DNA from: Pseudanabaenaceae cyanobacterium SKYG29
GTDB taxonomy: Bacteria > Cyanobacteriota > Cyanobacteriia > Pseudanabaenales > Pseudanabaenaceae
Length of the DNA: 41,377 bases
Reading direction: 5' to 3'
NCBI GenBank assembly: GCA_025055675.1
Contig: JANWWT010000009.1
Location: forward strand, 1 to 41,377
The notes under the pieces are model-generated. The model had not been told where the DNA came from. It saw only the letters and a program-made list of their open reading frames with translations, and ran no database searches. The translations under genes and the position numbers were made by a program. Below are positions 7,776 to 15,419 of this stretch, one piece after another (position 1 is the first letter of the stretch; each line of letters begins with the position of its first letter).

Positions 7776-9551
7776 ATGTTTCTGCGATTTATATCACTAA
7801 TTCTGTGTTTATTGCTAGTGGGAGTGCCAGTAATTTTAGGGCAGTCCGTTCAAGCTTCCACAGCTCTACCTTGTTCTGCCACTGGGGGCACTTGGACAAA
7901 AGGGGAACTGAACGTTTATGTGTTTGATGTAGAACAAGGTGACAGTATGCTGGTCGTTGGACCCAACGCTAAGACCATCTTGATTGACCTGGGAGAGACA
8001 AGATTTAATACTACAGGGTCTGCTACTAACGCCACTTCTGTTGCCAACAAGATCAAACAAATTTGTGGCACGGGACAGAACCCTGTGCTCTTGGATTATT
8101 TCATTGCTACTCACTTGCACCTTGACCATATTGGCTATGCTGCTAATCCCAGCGACACTACCAGTTACGGTAATGGCATTTATCAACTGTTGAATGGATT
8201 GGGTTTTAGAGTTAATCAGTTTATCACCAGGGATGCCGGTACATGGACAGATAGAAACGGCAACGGCAGATGCGAACCTGGTAAATCCAACGAGCCTACC
8301 AATGAAATTAACTGGACAAATGTCGGTACTATTTCCACTACTGCTACGCGGTTCCTTTGTTGGGTTTATGGACCTGACAGCCAACCCGATCGGGCTAGTA
8401 TTCGGGGTCGCGTATTGACTGTGCGCAACAATGCCCCTTGGCCCGTCATTGATTTAGGGTCGGGTGCGAAAGCTGAAATCGTCAATGCCAATGGCAAGGG
8501 GTCTTTCATGGTTGATGGAGTGACTCCTATCAGTGGTAATTACGCCAACTTATCAGCACCACCCTCTGACAGCGACTATGCTGGGAGTAGTTCTGGGGGG
8601 CGACTACCTCCTTCAGAAAATGACTACAGTATTGCGGTGAAGCTATCCTACGGCAAGTACGTCATGGCTACCTCTGGTGATACGGATGGGGAATATAGCA
8701 CCAGCAGATTTGGCTATACCTACAACGACATTGAAGCCAGACTGGGTCCCCTCTTTGGCAACGTGGACACTTATCGTGTCAATCACCATGGTAGTCAACA
8801 TTCTTCTAATGCCCAGTTCTTGGCTACCCTACGTCCAGAAACAGCGATTATTTCCTGCGGGGCTAATACCTATGGTCACCCCACCAACCCCGTCCTCGAT
8901 CGGCTGAGGAGAGTGCCCAATGACCGCGGTACAGGAGCAGATATATTTTTAACTAACAATCCCTGTTCCCCTACCCAGTCTGATGGTTCTGCCACCAACT
9001 ACAGCGGTGTGTTTGGGAGCAATGGGGATGTAGTGGTGGTTACAACTAACCAAGGAGCAGGCTATCGCATTTCCTATCCAGGGGGCAGCAGGACTTACAC
9101 TGCCTACGGTAACGCTTCTTCCTCTGGTGGGACAGCGGGTGATCCCTCCAAGGTAGTAATTAATGAATACATGATGGCTCCTAATTCGGGCAATGAATGG
9201 GTAGAACTATACAACCCCACCAATAGCCCCGTAACGATCGGTGGTTTATATGTGGACGACATTCCTGGCGGCACTGCTCCTAAACAAATTCCCAGTGGTA
9301 CTACCATTCCTGCTAAGGGGTACTACGTATTAGAGGTTGGTAGTGCCATGCTCAACAACACGGGCTATGAAGAGGTTAGATTCCTGAAGCTAGAGAACGG
9401 TACAGAAACAGTCTATGACAAGACTAGCTATAATCTCTCGACAGCTAGAAACAACCAAGTCTTCTTCCGTACGGGAGATGGGGGTAGCTGGTGTAACCAA
9501 ATTTCCAGCCGCATAACTAGGGGAACAGCTAATCCTACTACCTGTCCCTAG
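7776..9551 (+). CDS. Secreted ComEC-like metallo-beta-lactamase with lamin-tail domain
   Basis: About 591 residues: signal peptide (MFLRFISLILCLLLVGVPV), a metallo-beta-lactamase fold of the ComEC/Rec2 type, then a C-terminal lamin-tail (LTD) domain beginning near VVINEYMMAPNSGNEWVELY. Metal ligands show as THLHLDH, and the ComEC signature HHGSQHSS with ISCGANTYGHP follows. The family in ComEC degrades one DNA strand during uptake, and LTD domains often go with secreted nucleases, so an extracellular nuclease or phosphodiesterase is likely but unproven. An in-frame TTG lies two codons upstream at 7770; I prefer the ATG. An insertion in the beta-lactamase domain (NGNGRCEPGKSNEP) resembles a calcium-binding loop. 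Confidence 0.85.
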   Translation: MFLRFISLILCLLLVGVPVILGQSVQASTALPCSATGGTWTKGELNVYVFDVEQGDSMLVVGPNAKTILIDLGETRFNTTGSATNATSVANKIKQICGTGQNPVLLDYFIATHLHLDHIGYAANPSDTTSYGNGIYQLLNGLGFRVNQFITRDAGTWTDRNGNGRCEPGKSNEPTNEINWTNVGTISTTATRFLCWVYGPDSQPDRASIRGRVLTVRNNAPWPVIDLGSGAKAEIVNANGKGSFMVDGVTPISGNYANLSAPPSDSDYAGSSSGGRLPPSENDYSIAVKLSYGKYVMATSGDTDGEYSTSRFGYTYNDIEARLGPLFGNVDTYRVNHHGSQHSSNAQFLATLRPETAIISCGANTYGHPTNPVLDRLRRVPNDRGTGADIFLTNNPCSPTQSDGSATNYSGVFGSNGDVVVVTTNQGAGYRISYPGGSRTYTAYGNASSSGGTAGDPSKVVINEYMMAPNSGNEWVELYNPTNSPVTIGGLYVDDIPGGTAPKQIPSGTTIPAKGYYVLEVGSAMLNNTGYEEVRFLKLENGTETVYDKTSYNLSTARNNQVFFRTGDGGSWCNQISSRITRGTANPTTCP

Positions 9552-9562
9552 GTTGTTTACAG

Positions 9563-9582
9563 AGGGGGAAAATGCTCCCCCT
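9563..9582. terminator. GC-rich hairpin between the lactamase gene and tRNA-Cys
   Basis: Perfect 7-bp stem AGGGGGA (9563-9569) with TCCCCCT (9576-9582) and a 6-base loop. It sits 11 bases after the stop of the plus-strand gene and just beyond the 3' end of the minus-strand tRNA, so it could end transcription from either side. Neither side has a T run. Confidence 0.4.
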
Positions 9583-9583
9583 A

Positions 9584-9655
9584 AGGCGGCACCCAGATTC
9601 GAACTGGGGAATGAAGGTTTTGCAAACCTCTGCCTTACCACTTGGCTATGCCGCC
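9584..9655 (-). tRNA. trnC-GCA: tRNA-Cys (anticodon GCA)
   Basis: Read on the minus strand the sequence begins GGCGGCATAGCCAAG and folds as a cloverleaf: acceptor GGCGGCA with TGCCGCC, anticodon loop TTGCAAA with anticodon GCA, T-arm CCCAG-TTCGAAT-CTGGG. The discriminator base is T, the identity element of cysteine tRNAs. CCA is not encoded (TTAG follows). Total 72 bases, no intron. Confidence 0.96.
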
Positions 9656-9677
9656 ACTTCTCTCTATGTTATCACAG

Positions 9678-10286
9678 CTAGGAGCGGTTTTTGCTGAGGA
9701 AGGAAGGCAACTCAACACGGGCGGGTAATTCCGCCTTTTGCCATTCCCGGTGTTCTTCCAGTAACCGATCGATCGCCTTACTGAGGCGCAGAGCGTAGTT
9801 ATGGAAATGCAAGGCTTGTTCCTGGAGATATTGCAGGGCAGTTTCGTATTCGTGTTTTTGTTTAGCCTGAGCAATAATTTGTTCCTGTAATTCTGCTACC
9901 TGTTGTTCCAATTCTTGAATGCGTTTTTGTCCTTGTTTATATTCCGCTTCCATAATATGGAGAGCTTCTTGCCAGGCAGACTGTAAAAGAAGGTGCTTTT
10001 GCTGTTGATATTCTTGCAATTGCTGTTCTAATTTTTGTTTTTCCTGCTGCAGGATATTAATTTGTTGTTTTTGTACCTGTAACTGACTTTGATATTCTTC
10101 TTGTAGCGCCAATAACTCTTGCATTTTGCGCAATAGAACCCCCTCGTTCTGCAACTTTTCCAACTGGTGGCATTTCTCTTGGTACTTCTTCCTGAGATTT
10201 TCTAGCTCTCGTTTTAGCTTTCCTATTTCTTCATCCCTTGTTGGTTTCCTTGGTGTTCTCGTGCCTCTTCTACTTCCGTTTGCCAC
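9678..10286 (-). CDS. Glutamine-rich coiled-coil protein, putative ParA partner
   Basis: No catalytic domain is visible. The roughly 202 residues start with a basic, probably disordered tail (RRGTRTPRKPTRDEE). A long coiled coil very rich in Gln follows (for example QKQQINILQQEKQKLEQQLQ). The C-terminal part has a lone Trp (HREWQKAELPARVELP). The gene overlaps the 3' end of parA and is clearly its operon partner. I prefer the GTG at 10286, nine bases after AGAGG, over the TTG at 10295. The layout (disordered basic N-terminus, Q-rich coiled coil, Trp near the end) recalls McdB carboxysome-positioning proteins, but this is a resemblance of architecture, not demonstrated homology. Confidence 0.8.
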   Translation of the reverse strand: MANGSRRGTRTPRKPTRDEEIGKLKRELENLRKKYQEKCHQLEKLQNEGVLLRKMQELLALQEEYQSQLQVQKQQINILQQEKQKLEQQLQEYQQQKHLLLQSAWQEALHIMEAEYKQGQKRIQELEQQVAELQEQIIAQAKQKHEYETALQYLQEQALHFHNYALRLSKAIDRLLEEHREWQKAELPARVELPSFLSKNRS

Positions 10287-11070
10287 TGCCCACAACCTCT
10301 TGCTTGAACAACTCCTGAATGCGCTTGGCGGCTATTTCCTTGGGTCTGTGTTCCATCACTGTTAACCCCCGATCGAAAGCTGTACGAATGTCATTACTTT
10401 CGGGGATAGTGATAGGGGAAAGCAGTGCCCCGAAAGTTTCCTGTGCCTGCAAGTACAGCCTACCCAGATGGGAACCTGCCCAAATAGTTTTATAGCGATC
10501 GTCTAACATATTGATAATTACTTTGACTTCCTTGTGACCGATGATGGGTGCAACTTCCTCTATGAATTGGATCATAGTTTCTGTGCACTGAAAGTCAGTG
10601 CGGTTAACACGGGTAGGTACTAGAATTTTGTGGGCACAAACCAGAGCGTTGGAAGTAATTTGGTTTAGTTCCCCTGGGCTGTCGATGAAGATGAAGTCGT
10701 AGCGGTCACTGATTTGCTGGATGTGACGATCGAGGACTTTCTCTGCTCCAATGGGAATTGCCGATAGTTCCACCACTGCCTGTGCCATAGAGACACTAGC
10801 GGGAATGATGTCTAGGTTTTTGTGGCTACGATGACACACTTCTATGACAGAACGATCGGGTTTTTTCTTCAGCAAAGCTAGGACAGTCTCTGTTTCATCT
10901 AGGGTGTCGCCCTGTTCCAAAAATAAGGTCGTACAAGTAATCTGGGAAGTCAGGTCAATGATGAGGACGCGATGACCAGCTAAAGCGGCACAGTGGGCAA
11001 CATTAGAACATAGCGTTGACTTGCCTGTCCCCCCCTTGTTGTTGGTAAATGCAAATACCCTGGCCGTCAT
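10270..11070 (-). CDS. ParA/MinD-family partition ATPase
   Basis: A 266-residue deviant Walker ATPase. The N-terminus carries NNKGGTGKST with the signature lysine of the ParA family (Lys12) and the P-loop lysine, and Walker B is YDFIFIDSPGEL. Such ATPases bind DNA as ATP dimers and pull or space cargo (plasmids, chromosomes, carboxysomes, receptors) through a partner that stimulates ATP hydrolysis. No ParB or centromere-like repeats are seen; instead the next gene, overlapping by about 17 bases, encodes a Q-rich coiled-coil protein. The cargo is unknown. Type-1 McdA proteins lack the signature lysine, so if this is an McdA it would be of the other type. Confidence 0.93.
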   Translation of the reverse strand: MTARVFAFTNNKGGTGKSTLCSNVAHCAALAGHRVLIIDLTSQITCTTLFLEQGDTLDETETVLALLKKKPDRSVIEVCHRSHKNLDIIPASVSMAQAVVELSAIPIGAEKVLDRHIQQISDRYDFIFIDSPGELNQITSNALVCAHKILVPTRVNRTDFQCTETMIQFIEEVAPIIGHKEVKVIINMLDDRYKTIWAGSHLGRLYLQAQETFGALLSPITIPESNDIRTAFDRGLTVMEHRPKEIAAKRIQELFKQEVVGSGKRK

Positions 11071-11151
11071 AACTGCATGGAAAATTTTTTAGGACAGCGT
11101 AGCAGAAATAATGCTATTTGTCCCCCTCCTTTTCTAAGTTTATGATTTTTT

Positions 11152-11637
11152 CTAGGTTTTGTGTTGCAATGCCAGTTGATAGTAAGACTTGGCGTGGTGG
11201 ATCAATTCCGATTGTTCTGCCTCTGTCACTTCCCTTACCACTCGTGCTGGCACTCCTGCTACTACCACCCCATCTGCTACATCCTTCGTCACTACTGCTC
11301 CCGCCCCGACGATACTACCACTGCCAATGGTCACCCCTTCTAAGATCACTGCCCCCATACCGATCAAACTCCCTGCACCAATCTTAACCCCATGCACAAC
11401 AGCGCGATGCCCGATCGTGACATGATCACCAATTACTAAATCTTTCCCCGGGTCACCGTGTAAAATTGCACCATCTTGGATGTTAGTGTAGGCTCCAATC
11501 GTGATGTGATTGAGGTCAGCCCGAATAACCACCTGGTACCAAATATTTACTCCCTCTGCAACAACCACATCCCCCAGAACTGTGGCATTGGGAGCAACAA
11601 ATGCACAAAGAGATAGATCAGGAGTATGCATATACAT
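11152..11637 (-). CDS. Gamma-carbonic-anhydrase-like hexapeptide protein
   Basis: A 161-residue left-handed beta-helix protein built of hexapeptide repeats. The three zinc histidines of gamma carbonic anhydrases appear to be present (one in AILHG, two in IGHRAVVHG), as do the active-site Arg/Asp (VIRAD) and Gln (IQDG). Members of this group include carbonic anhydrase homologues and CaiE/PaaY-type thioesterase-like proteins, so activity must be shown. Two start codons are possible: ATG 11637, or ATG 11631, which has AGG six bases upstream. It is separated from parA by about 80 bases on the same strand. Confidence 0.88.
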   Translation of the reverse strand: MYMHTPDLSLCAFVAPNATVLGDVVVAEGVNIWYQVVIRADLNHITIGAYTNIQDGAILHGDPGKDLVIGDHVTIGHRAVVHGVKIGAGSLIGMGAVILEGVTIGSGSIVGAGAVVTKDVADGVVVAGVPARVVREVTEAEQSELIHHAKSYYQLALQHKT

Positions 11638-11661
11638 CCTAATGATAATAGGGGGTCTGGA

Positions 11662-12483
11662 TTATTGTTGGTGTAAGGCTATAACCCGATCGAGTCGGTC
11701 GACGAGGCTCCCGAGGCGTCGGTCGACGAGGCTCCCGAGGCGTCGGTCGACGAGGCTCCCGAGGCGGGGCAGCCCTGTTATGTCAGCAACCTGCTCTGGG
11801 GGCATAGCTAGTTTGAGGAGATTGCGACCTATTTTAGCGGCTTCCTCCTGCTTGCCAAGTTGAAATCCTTCCTCCTTTGCCTCCTGATAAACCTTCGTCT
11901 GCTTCAAGTCCCCCAAACTAAACATCCTCTCTATCTCCTCCCTGCTTCTGTCCTTTAGCTTGTATACCAAAATTGTTAGTACGAATTCTAGCAAATCTGG
12001 CTGTTTCTCTACCACTTGCTTAGCTAATTCCACGGCTTCAAACTCTGAACAAATCATCAGTTTTGTTAATCCCACCAGGGGAGATTTGTGCTCAGATAAC
12101 TCATCTAGGTAAATAACTCTAACCCTACCACTGCTATACAACTCCTGATAGTGTTTACCTACCTCCGGTTCTACCTTGCGACTGGGGAAAATAACTGCCG
12201 CCCGCCAATCTGACACAGGTCGATATTGATTGAGATAGATGAAAATCTCGGTAAACAACTCACTGTAGAATGTCTCAACTTTCTGAAACTGCACCTCGAC
12301 AAACCACAGGCAGTTATCGGGATGGTCAGGTACAAACACCCCGTCAAATCTAAAGGCTTTTTCTTTGACTTCTACGGAGGTAAACTGGTAGGTAGAAGCG
12401 ATTTCAGGGGACAGCCCCAGCAACTCAAACAACAGTTGAGGGTAGGATTGAAACAGTTGATAAAAGATAGTGTCAGTCCGCAT
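11662..12483 (-). CDS. Rpn/DUF2887-type PD-(D/E)XK nuclease-like protein with C-terminal repeats
   Basis: A 273-residue member of the cyanobacterial Rpn-like family (DUF2887), starting MRTDTIFYQLFQSYPQLLFE. The putative nuclease core is visible as FRFDGVF...FVEVQFQK (Asp, then Glu-x-Gln in place of Glu-x-Lys). Relatives of this kind are called recombination-promoting nucleases, but native activity here is untested. The C-terminus holds three perfect in-frame copies of the octapeptide RLGSLVDR encoded by a 24-bp tandem repeat. A decayed relative lies immediately upstream on the same strand. No terminal inverted repeats or target duplications mark it as a mobile element. Confidence 0.82.
   Translation of the reverse strand: MRTDTIFYQLFQSYPQLLFELLGLSPEIASTYQFTSVEVKEKAFRFDGVFVPDHPDNCLWFVEVQFQKVETFYSELFTEIFIYLNQYRPVSDWRAAVIFPSRKVEPEVGKHYQELYSSGRVRVIYLDELSEHKSPLVGLTKLMICSEFEAVELAKQVVEKQPDLLEFVLTILVYKLKDRSREEIERMFSLGDLKQTKVYQEAKEEGFQLGKQEEAAKIGRNLLKLAMPPEQVADITGLPRLGSLVDRRLGSLVDRRLGSLVDRLDRVIALHQQ
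11694..11765 (-). repeat. Three 24-bp tandem repeats inside the Rpn-like gene
   Basis: Three identical units at 11694-11717, 11718-11741 and 11742-11765, each starting GTCGGTCGACGAGG on the plus strand. Each contains the palindrome GGTCGACC across or near unit joins and the near-palindrome CGAGGCTCCCGAGG, so single strands could fold into a series of hairpins. The array encodes RLGSLVDR three times. Confidence 0.95.
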
Positions 12484-12484
12484 G

Positions 12485-12700
12485 CTTTTGTTGTAAGGCT
12501 GTGACCCGATTGAATCAGTCGACGAGGCTCCCGAGTCGTCGGTCGACGAGGCTCCCGAGGCGTCGGTCGACGAGGCTCCCGAGTCGGGGTAGTCCTGTCA
12601 CGGCGTTGAAATCCCTCCTATCTTAGCTGTTGATAAACCTTTGTTTGCCTCAAGCCTTGCAAATTAAACATCCCTGGTATGTCTTGGTATACCAAACCTT
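12485..12700 (-). pseudogene. Remnant of a second Rpn-like gene (C-terminal part)
   Basis: The minus strand reads MFNLQGLRQTKVYQQLR, then a TAG stop, then EGFQ, matching MFSLGDLKQTKVYQEAKEEGFQ in the intact neighbour. About 30 residues are then missing and, in a shifted frame, VTGLPRLGSLVDR follows with the same repeat before a TGA. Similarity continues upstream to about 12697 (LVY). With a nonsense codon, an internal deletion and a frameshift it cannot encode the protein. It is the 3' part of a tandem copy of the intact gene. Confidence 0.85.
12514..12585 (-). repeat. Second array of the 24-bp repeat, in the Rpn remnant
   Basis: Three units (12514-12537, 12538-12561, 12562-12585) of the same 24-mer found in the intact gene. 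The middle unit is identical; the last unit ends AGTC instead of AGGC, and the first unit has that change plus an altered start. Copy number (three) is the same in both arrays. Confidence 0.93.
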
Positions 12701-12749
12701 AGTTCAGTTTCCCAGGGGAATTTAGATCATGCCTGTTCCCTAGATTAGA

Positions 12750-13949
12750 ATGGGGCAAGGGTGGTTAGACAGATTTATGGCTCTCACTTGTCGATGGATA
12801 ACTAGGATGGCGGATGTGGCACCCCAAATGTGGAATGAATTAGCAGTGCCTCTAGCCACGCCGTTTCTGGAGTGGGAATGGTTGCACAATCTGGAGGTAT
12901 CGGGTAGTGCTGTCCGCCAGGCAGGATGGGTACCGCAACACTTAACTGTGTGGGAGGGGCAGGAGCTAGTAGGGGTAGCGCCGCTTTATATCAAGGGTCA
13001 TAGTCAGGGAGAGTTTGTCTTTGACCATCAGTTTGCTGATTTAGCCCATCGCTTGGGAGTCAGATACTATCCTAAGTTGCTGGGTATGTCCCCTTTCACG
13101 CCAGCGGGAGGGTACCAATTTATATTCAGAGAAGGTTTTACCGATCGGTCTCGCGCTCTTGACCTGATGGTAGAAGAAATCGATCGTTTTTGTCTGCGCC
13201 ACAATCTTTCTAGTTGTCATTTTTTGTATGTGGATACCCAGTGGCAGAGGGAGATGGTGGAGAGAGGGTTTGCGGAGTGGATGCACCACAGTTTTATTTG
13301 GACAAATCAGGATTTTCACAGTTTTGATCAATTTTTGCAGACATTTAATGCCAATCAACGGCGCAATATTAAACGGGAACGAAAAGCCATAGGTAATGGG
13401 GGAATTACAGTTGTGCCCTATACAGGGGAGCATATTCCACATTTCCTGTTTGGACTGATGTATGACTTTTATAGCGACCACTGTGATAAGTTTGGCTGGT
13501 GGGGTAGTAAATATCTGACACGGCGATTTTTTGAGAATCTCTATGATTGTTTTCGGGACAAGGTAGTATTTTTTGCAGCGGAACGGGAGGGGGAAAAGAA
13601 ACCAATAGCTATGTCTTTTTGTATTAGAAAAAATGACCGACTCTATGGTAGGTACTGGGGCTGTTTTGAGGAAATTAATTGCCTACATTTTGAAGCTTGT
13701 TACTACAAACCGATCGAGTGGTCGATTCAGGAAGGTATTAAAATCTTTGATCCAGGAGCGGGGGGGGGACACAAGAAAAGGAGGGGTTTCCCTGCTACAC
13801 CTAACTTTAGTTTGCATAGATTTTACCACCCTGTATTAGCTAAAATTATTTTGCCCTATATGGAGGAGTACAATGTTTATGAGGCAAAGGAAATAGAAGC
13901 AATTAACCAAGAACTACCTTTTGACATCCCTGCCCCTACTATTAGCTAA
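12750..13949 (+). CDS. FemAB-like GNAT acyltransferase (PF04339 family)
   Basis: A 399-residue protein of the family named 'peptidogalycan biosynthesis' / FemAB-like N-acyltransferases. Recognisable parts are ATPFLEWEWLHNLEVSG near the N-terminus, FTPAGGYQF before the middle, TFNANQRRNIKRERK and the C-terminal block FDPGAGGGHKKRRGF. Related enzymes transfer amino acids or acyl groups to wall or lipid precursors, but the substrate of this branch is not known. Start choice is open between ATG 12750 and ATG 12777; neither has a good ribosome-binding site. It faces away from the Rpn remnant. Confidence 0.85.
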   Translation: MGQGWLDRFMALTCRWITRMADVAPQMWNELAVPLATPFLEWEWLHNLEVSGSAVRQAGWVPQHLTVWEGQELVGVAPLYIKGHSQGEFVFDHQFADLAHRLGVRYYPKLLGMSPFTPAGGYQFIFREGFTDRSRALDLMVEEIDRFCLRHNLSSCHFLYVDTQWQREMVERGFAEWMHHSFIWTNQDFHSFDQFLQTFNANQRRNIKRERKAIGNGGITVVPYTGEHIPHFLFGLMYDFYSDHCDKFGWWGSKYLTRRFFENLYDCFRDKVVFFAAEREGEKKPIAMSFCIRKNDRLYGRYWGCFEEINCLHFEACYYKPIEWSIQEGIKIFDPGAGGGHKKRRGFPATPNFSLHRFYHPVLAKIILPYMEEYNVYEAKEIEAINQELPFDIPAPTIS

Positions 13950-14022
13950 ATCCCTAGTTGTATTGATTAGACATGATGGGGTACTATAACAACCAGTTTC
14001 CTGATTTGAGGTAAGAAATGTA

Positions 14023-14916
14023 TTGTTAGACACACTTTTGAAACTCTATTTGCCCTTAGTAACCGTGGTCACACTGGGGGTAATTGTAGTCAGATATTTG
14101 CCTGCCTCTGTACCTCTACGTATTGGTCAGTTTCTTTACTATTTGGGTATTCCTATTAGTATTGTGGCATTTTTGCAGCAGGCAAATTTAGCAGGGAAAG
14201 TGTGGTTAGCACCGATCGTGGCTTGGGGGGGAATTTTAGGCGGCTTGACGATCGCATGGCTATCTATAAAAGACAGAAACTGGGAAATAAAAAGTAAGGC
14301 CAGCTTTCTACTGGCGGCGATGGTAGGCAACACTGGCTACATCGGTTATCCTGTGGCATTGGCGGTTGGGGGAGAAAAGCATTTCGCCTGGGCATTGTTC
14401 TATGATTTGTTGGGCACTTTGTTTGGCTCCTTTGGTTTGGGGGTAGTAATTGCCTCCCAATGTGGGGCAAAACAGTCCTACCCTTGGTGGCGGGAGTTAC
14501 TACAAAATCCCACTTTATGGAGTTTAGGATTGGGGCTAATTTTACGCCGCTGGTCTCTGCCTACAATAGTTTTACTACCCCTCAAAACGATCGGTTGGGG
14601 GATGGTATGGTTTTCTTTACTCCTAATCGGCATGCGGCTTGGGGGTGTCAAGCATCTCGCCTACTGGGGAAGAGCCTGGGGGAGCGTAGTAATCAAAATG
14701 GCAATCGTACCCTTGATATTTGCAGTAGTTTCCCACTTCATTGCCATAGAAACTATGCCCCGTCGGATTTTATTATTGGAAATGGCTATGCCCCCTGCCT
14801 TTGCCACAGTCGTTTTAGCAGAAGTCTACGAACTCGATCGAGAATTAACCGTTAGCGCTCTATCGGTTGGTACCATACTACTGATGTTCACTTTGCCCCT
14901 GTGGTTACTTCTCTAA
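14023..14916 (+). CDS. AEC-family (auxin efflux carrier type) permease
   Basis: A 297-residue inner-membrane protein with about ten hydrophobic helices, including the conserved helix pair with MVGNTGYIGYPVAL, where the family has its helix-breaking Asn-Thr/Gly motif. AEC proteins export small organic anions or related solutes; the substrate cannot be read from the sequence. The start is TTG at 14023 with GAGG about 11 bases upstream; the nearby ATG at 14018 is out of frame. Its stop shares the bases CTAA with that of the convergent DUF192 gene. Confidence 0.88.
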   Translation: MLDTLLKLYLPLVTVVTLGVIVVRYLPASVPLRIGQFLYYLGIPISIVAFLQQANLAGKVWLAPIVAWGGILGGLTIAWLSIKDRNWEIKSKASFLLAAMVGNTGYIGYPVALAVGGEKHFAWALFYDLLGTLFGSFGLGVVIASQCGAKQSYPWWRELLQNPTLWSLGLGLILRRWSLPTIVLLPLKTIGWGMVWFSLLLIGMRLGGVKHLAYWGRAWGSVVIKMAIVPLIFAVVSHFIAIETMPRRILLLEMAMPPAFATVVLAEVYELDRELTVSALSVGTILLMFTLPLWLLL

Positions 14917-15416
14917 ATCCCTTGCAGTTTGATTTTGTCCCCCACCTGTAGGTTTAATTTCTCGATCGTGCCAGCTCTCAACTCAATTACCAAATCTCCC
15001 ACCACACCGCCAGGGGGATAGACAGGACAAGGGTCAGTAGTACAGGGGGGCACATTAGGAGCAAGAGCTTTGACTACACCCCGTTCCAGAAAGATCATAT
15101 CCAAGGGGACAGGAGTGTTGTACATCCAAAAAGCTAGGGGGCGGGGGGTAGGGTAGGGAAATGCCATGCCCTGATCCGGTGCTAGGGGGGGACGGAACAT
15201 CAACCCCCGTGCTTGCTGCTGGGGTGTGCGGGCTACTTCCAGGCGAAACCTTCTGCCCTTGATTTCCGCTGTGGCACTGAGGGGTAAAAACTGGGCGCGT
15301 TGGGGGTCGATAACAGGGGCTTGTCCTACCACAGGGAGACAGCTTGCCAGTGTAATTACCAACAAAACAATTGTTAAAGGTATGCCACAATTTGTATAGG
15401 TATTGCCAGTCTTCAC
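14913..15416 (-). CDS. DUF192 lipoprotein
   Basis: A DUF192 family protein (PF02643), around 167 residues. Conserved blocks are RGLMFRPPLAPDQGMAF, PLAFWMYNTPVPLDMIFL and GDLVIEL. The N-terminal hydrophobic stretch ends in LASC, a lipobox, so it is probably a lipid-anchored envelope protein. The frame is open to ATG 15437, but that start would run into the start of the divergent GH57 gene (ATG 15420). GTG at 15416 avoids this and still gives a full signal peptide. The family function is unknown. Confidence 0.85.
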   Translation of the reverse strand: MKTGNTYTNCGIPLTIVLLVITLASCLPVVGQAPVIDPQRAQFLPLSATAEIKGRRFRLEVARTPQQQARGLMFRPPLAPDQGMAFPYPTPRPLAFWMYNTPVPLDMIFLERGVVKALAPNVPPCTTDPCPVYPPGGVVGDLVIELRAGTIEKLNLQVGDKIKLQGI

Positions 15417-15419
15417 CCT

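Noticed and set aside
11694-12585. CRISPR-like short repeats
   Set aside because: The 24-mers are directly abutting with no spacers, are in frame inside a protein gene and its remnant, and no cas genes are near.
11662-12710. Insertion sequence or transposon
   Set aside because: The Rpn-like gene family is sometimes labelled transposase, but there are no terminal inverted repeats, target duplications or DDE motifs. Tandem duplication and decay explain the region.
14460-14855. 131-residue frame inside the AEC permease gene
   Set aside because: An alternative frame on the same strand as a gene with clear membrane helices and family motifs; no ribosome-binding site and no similarity.
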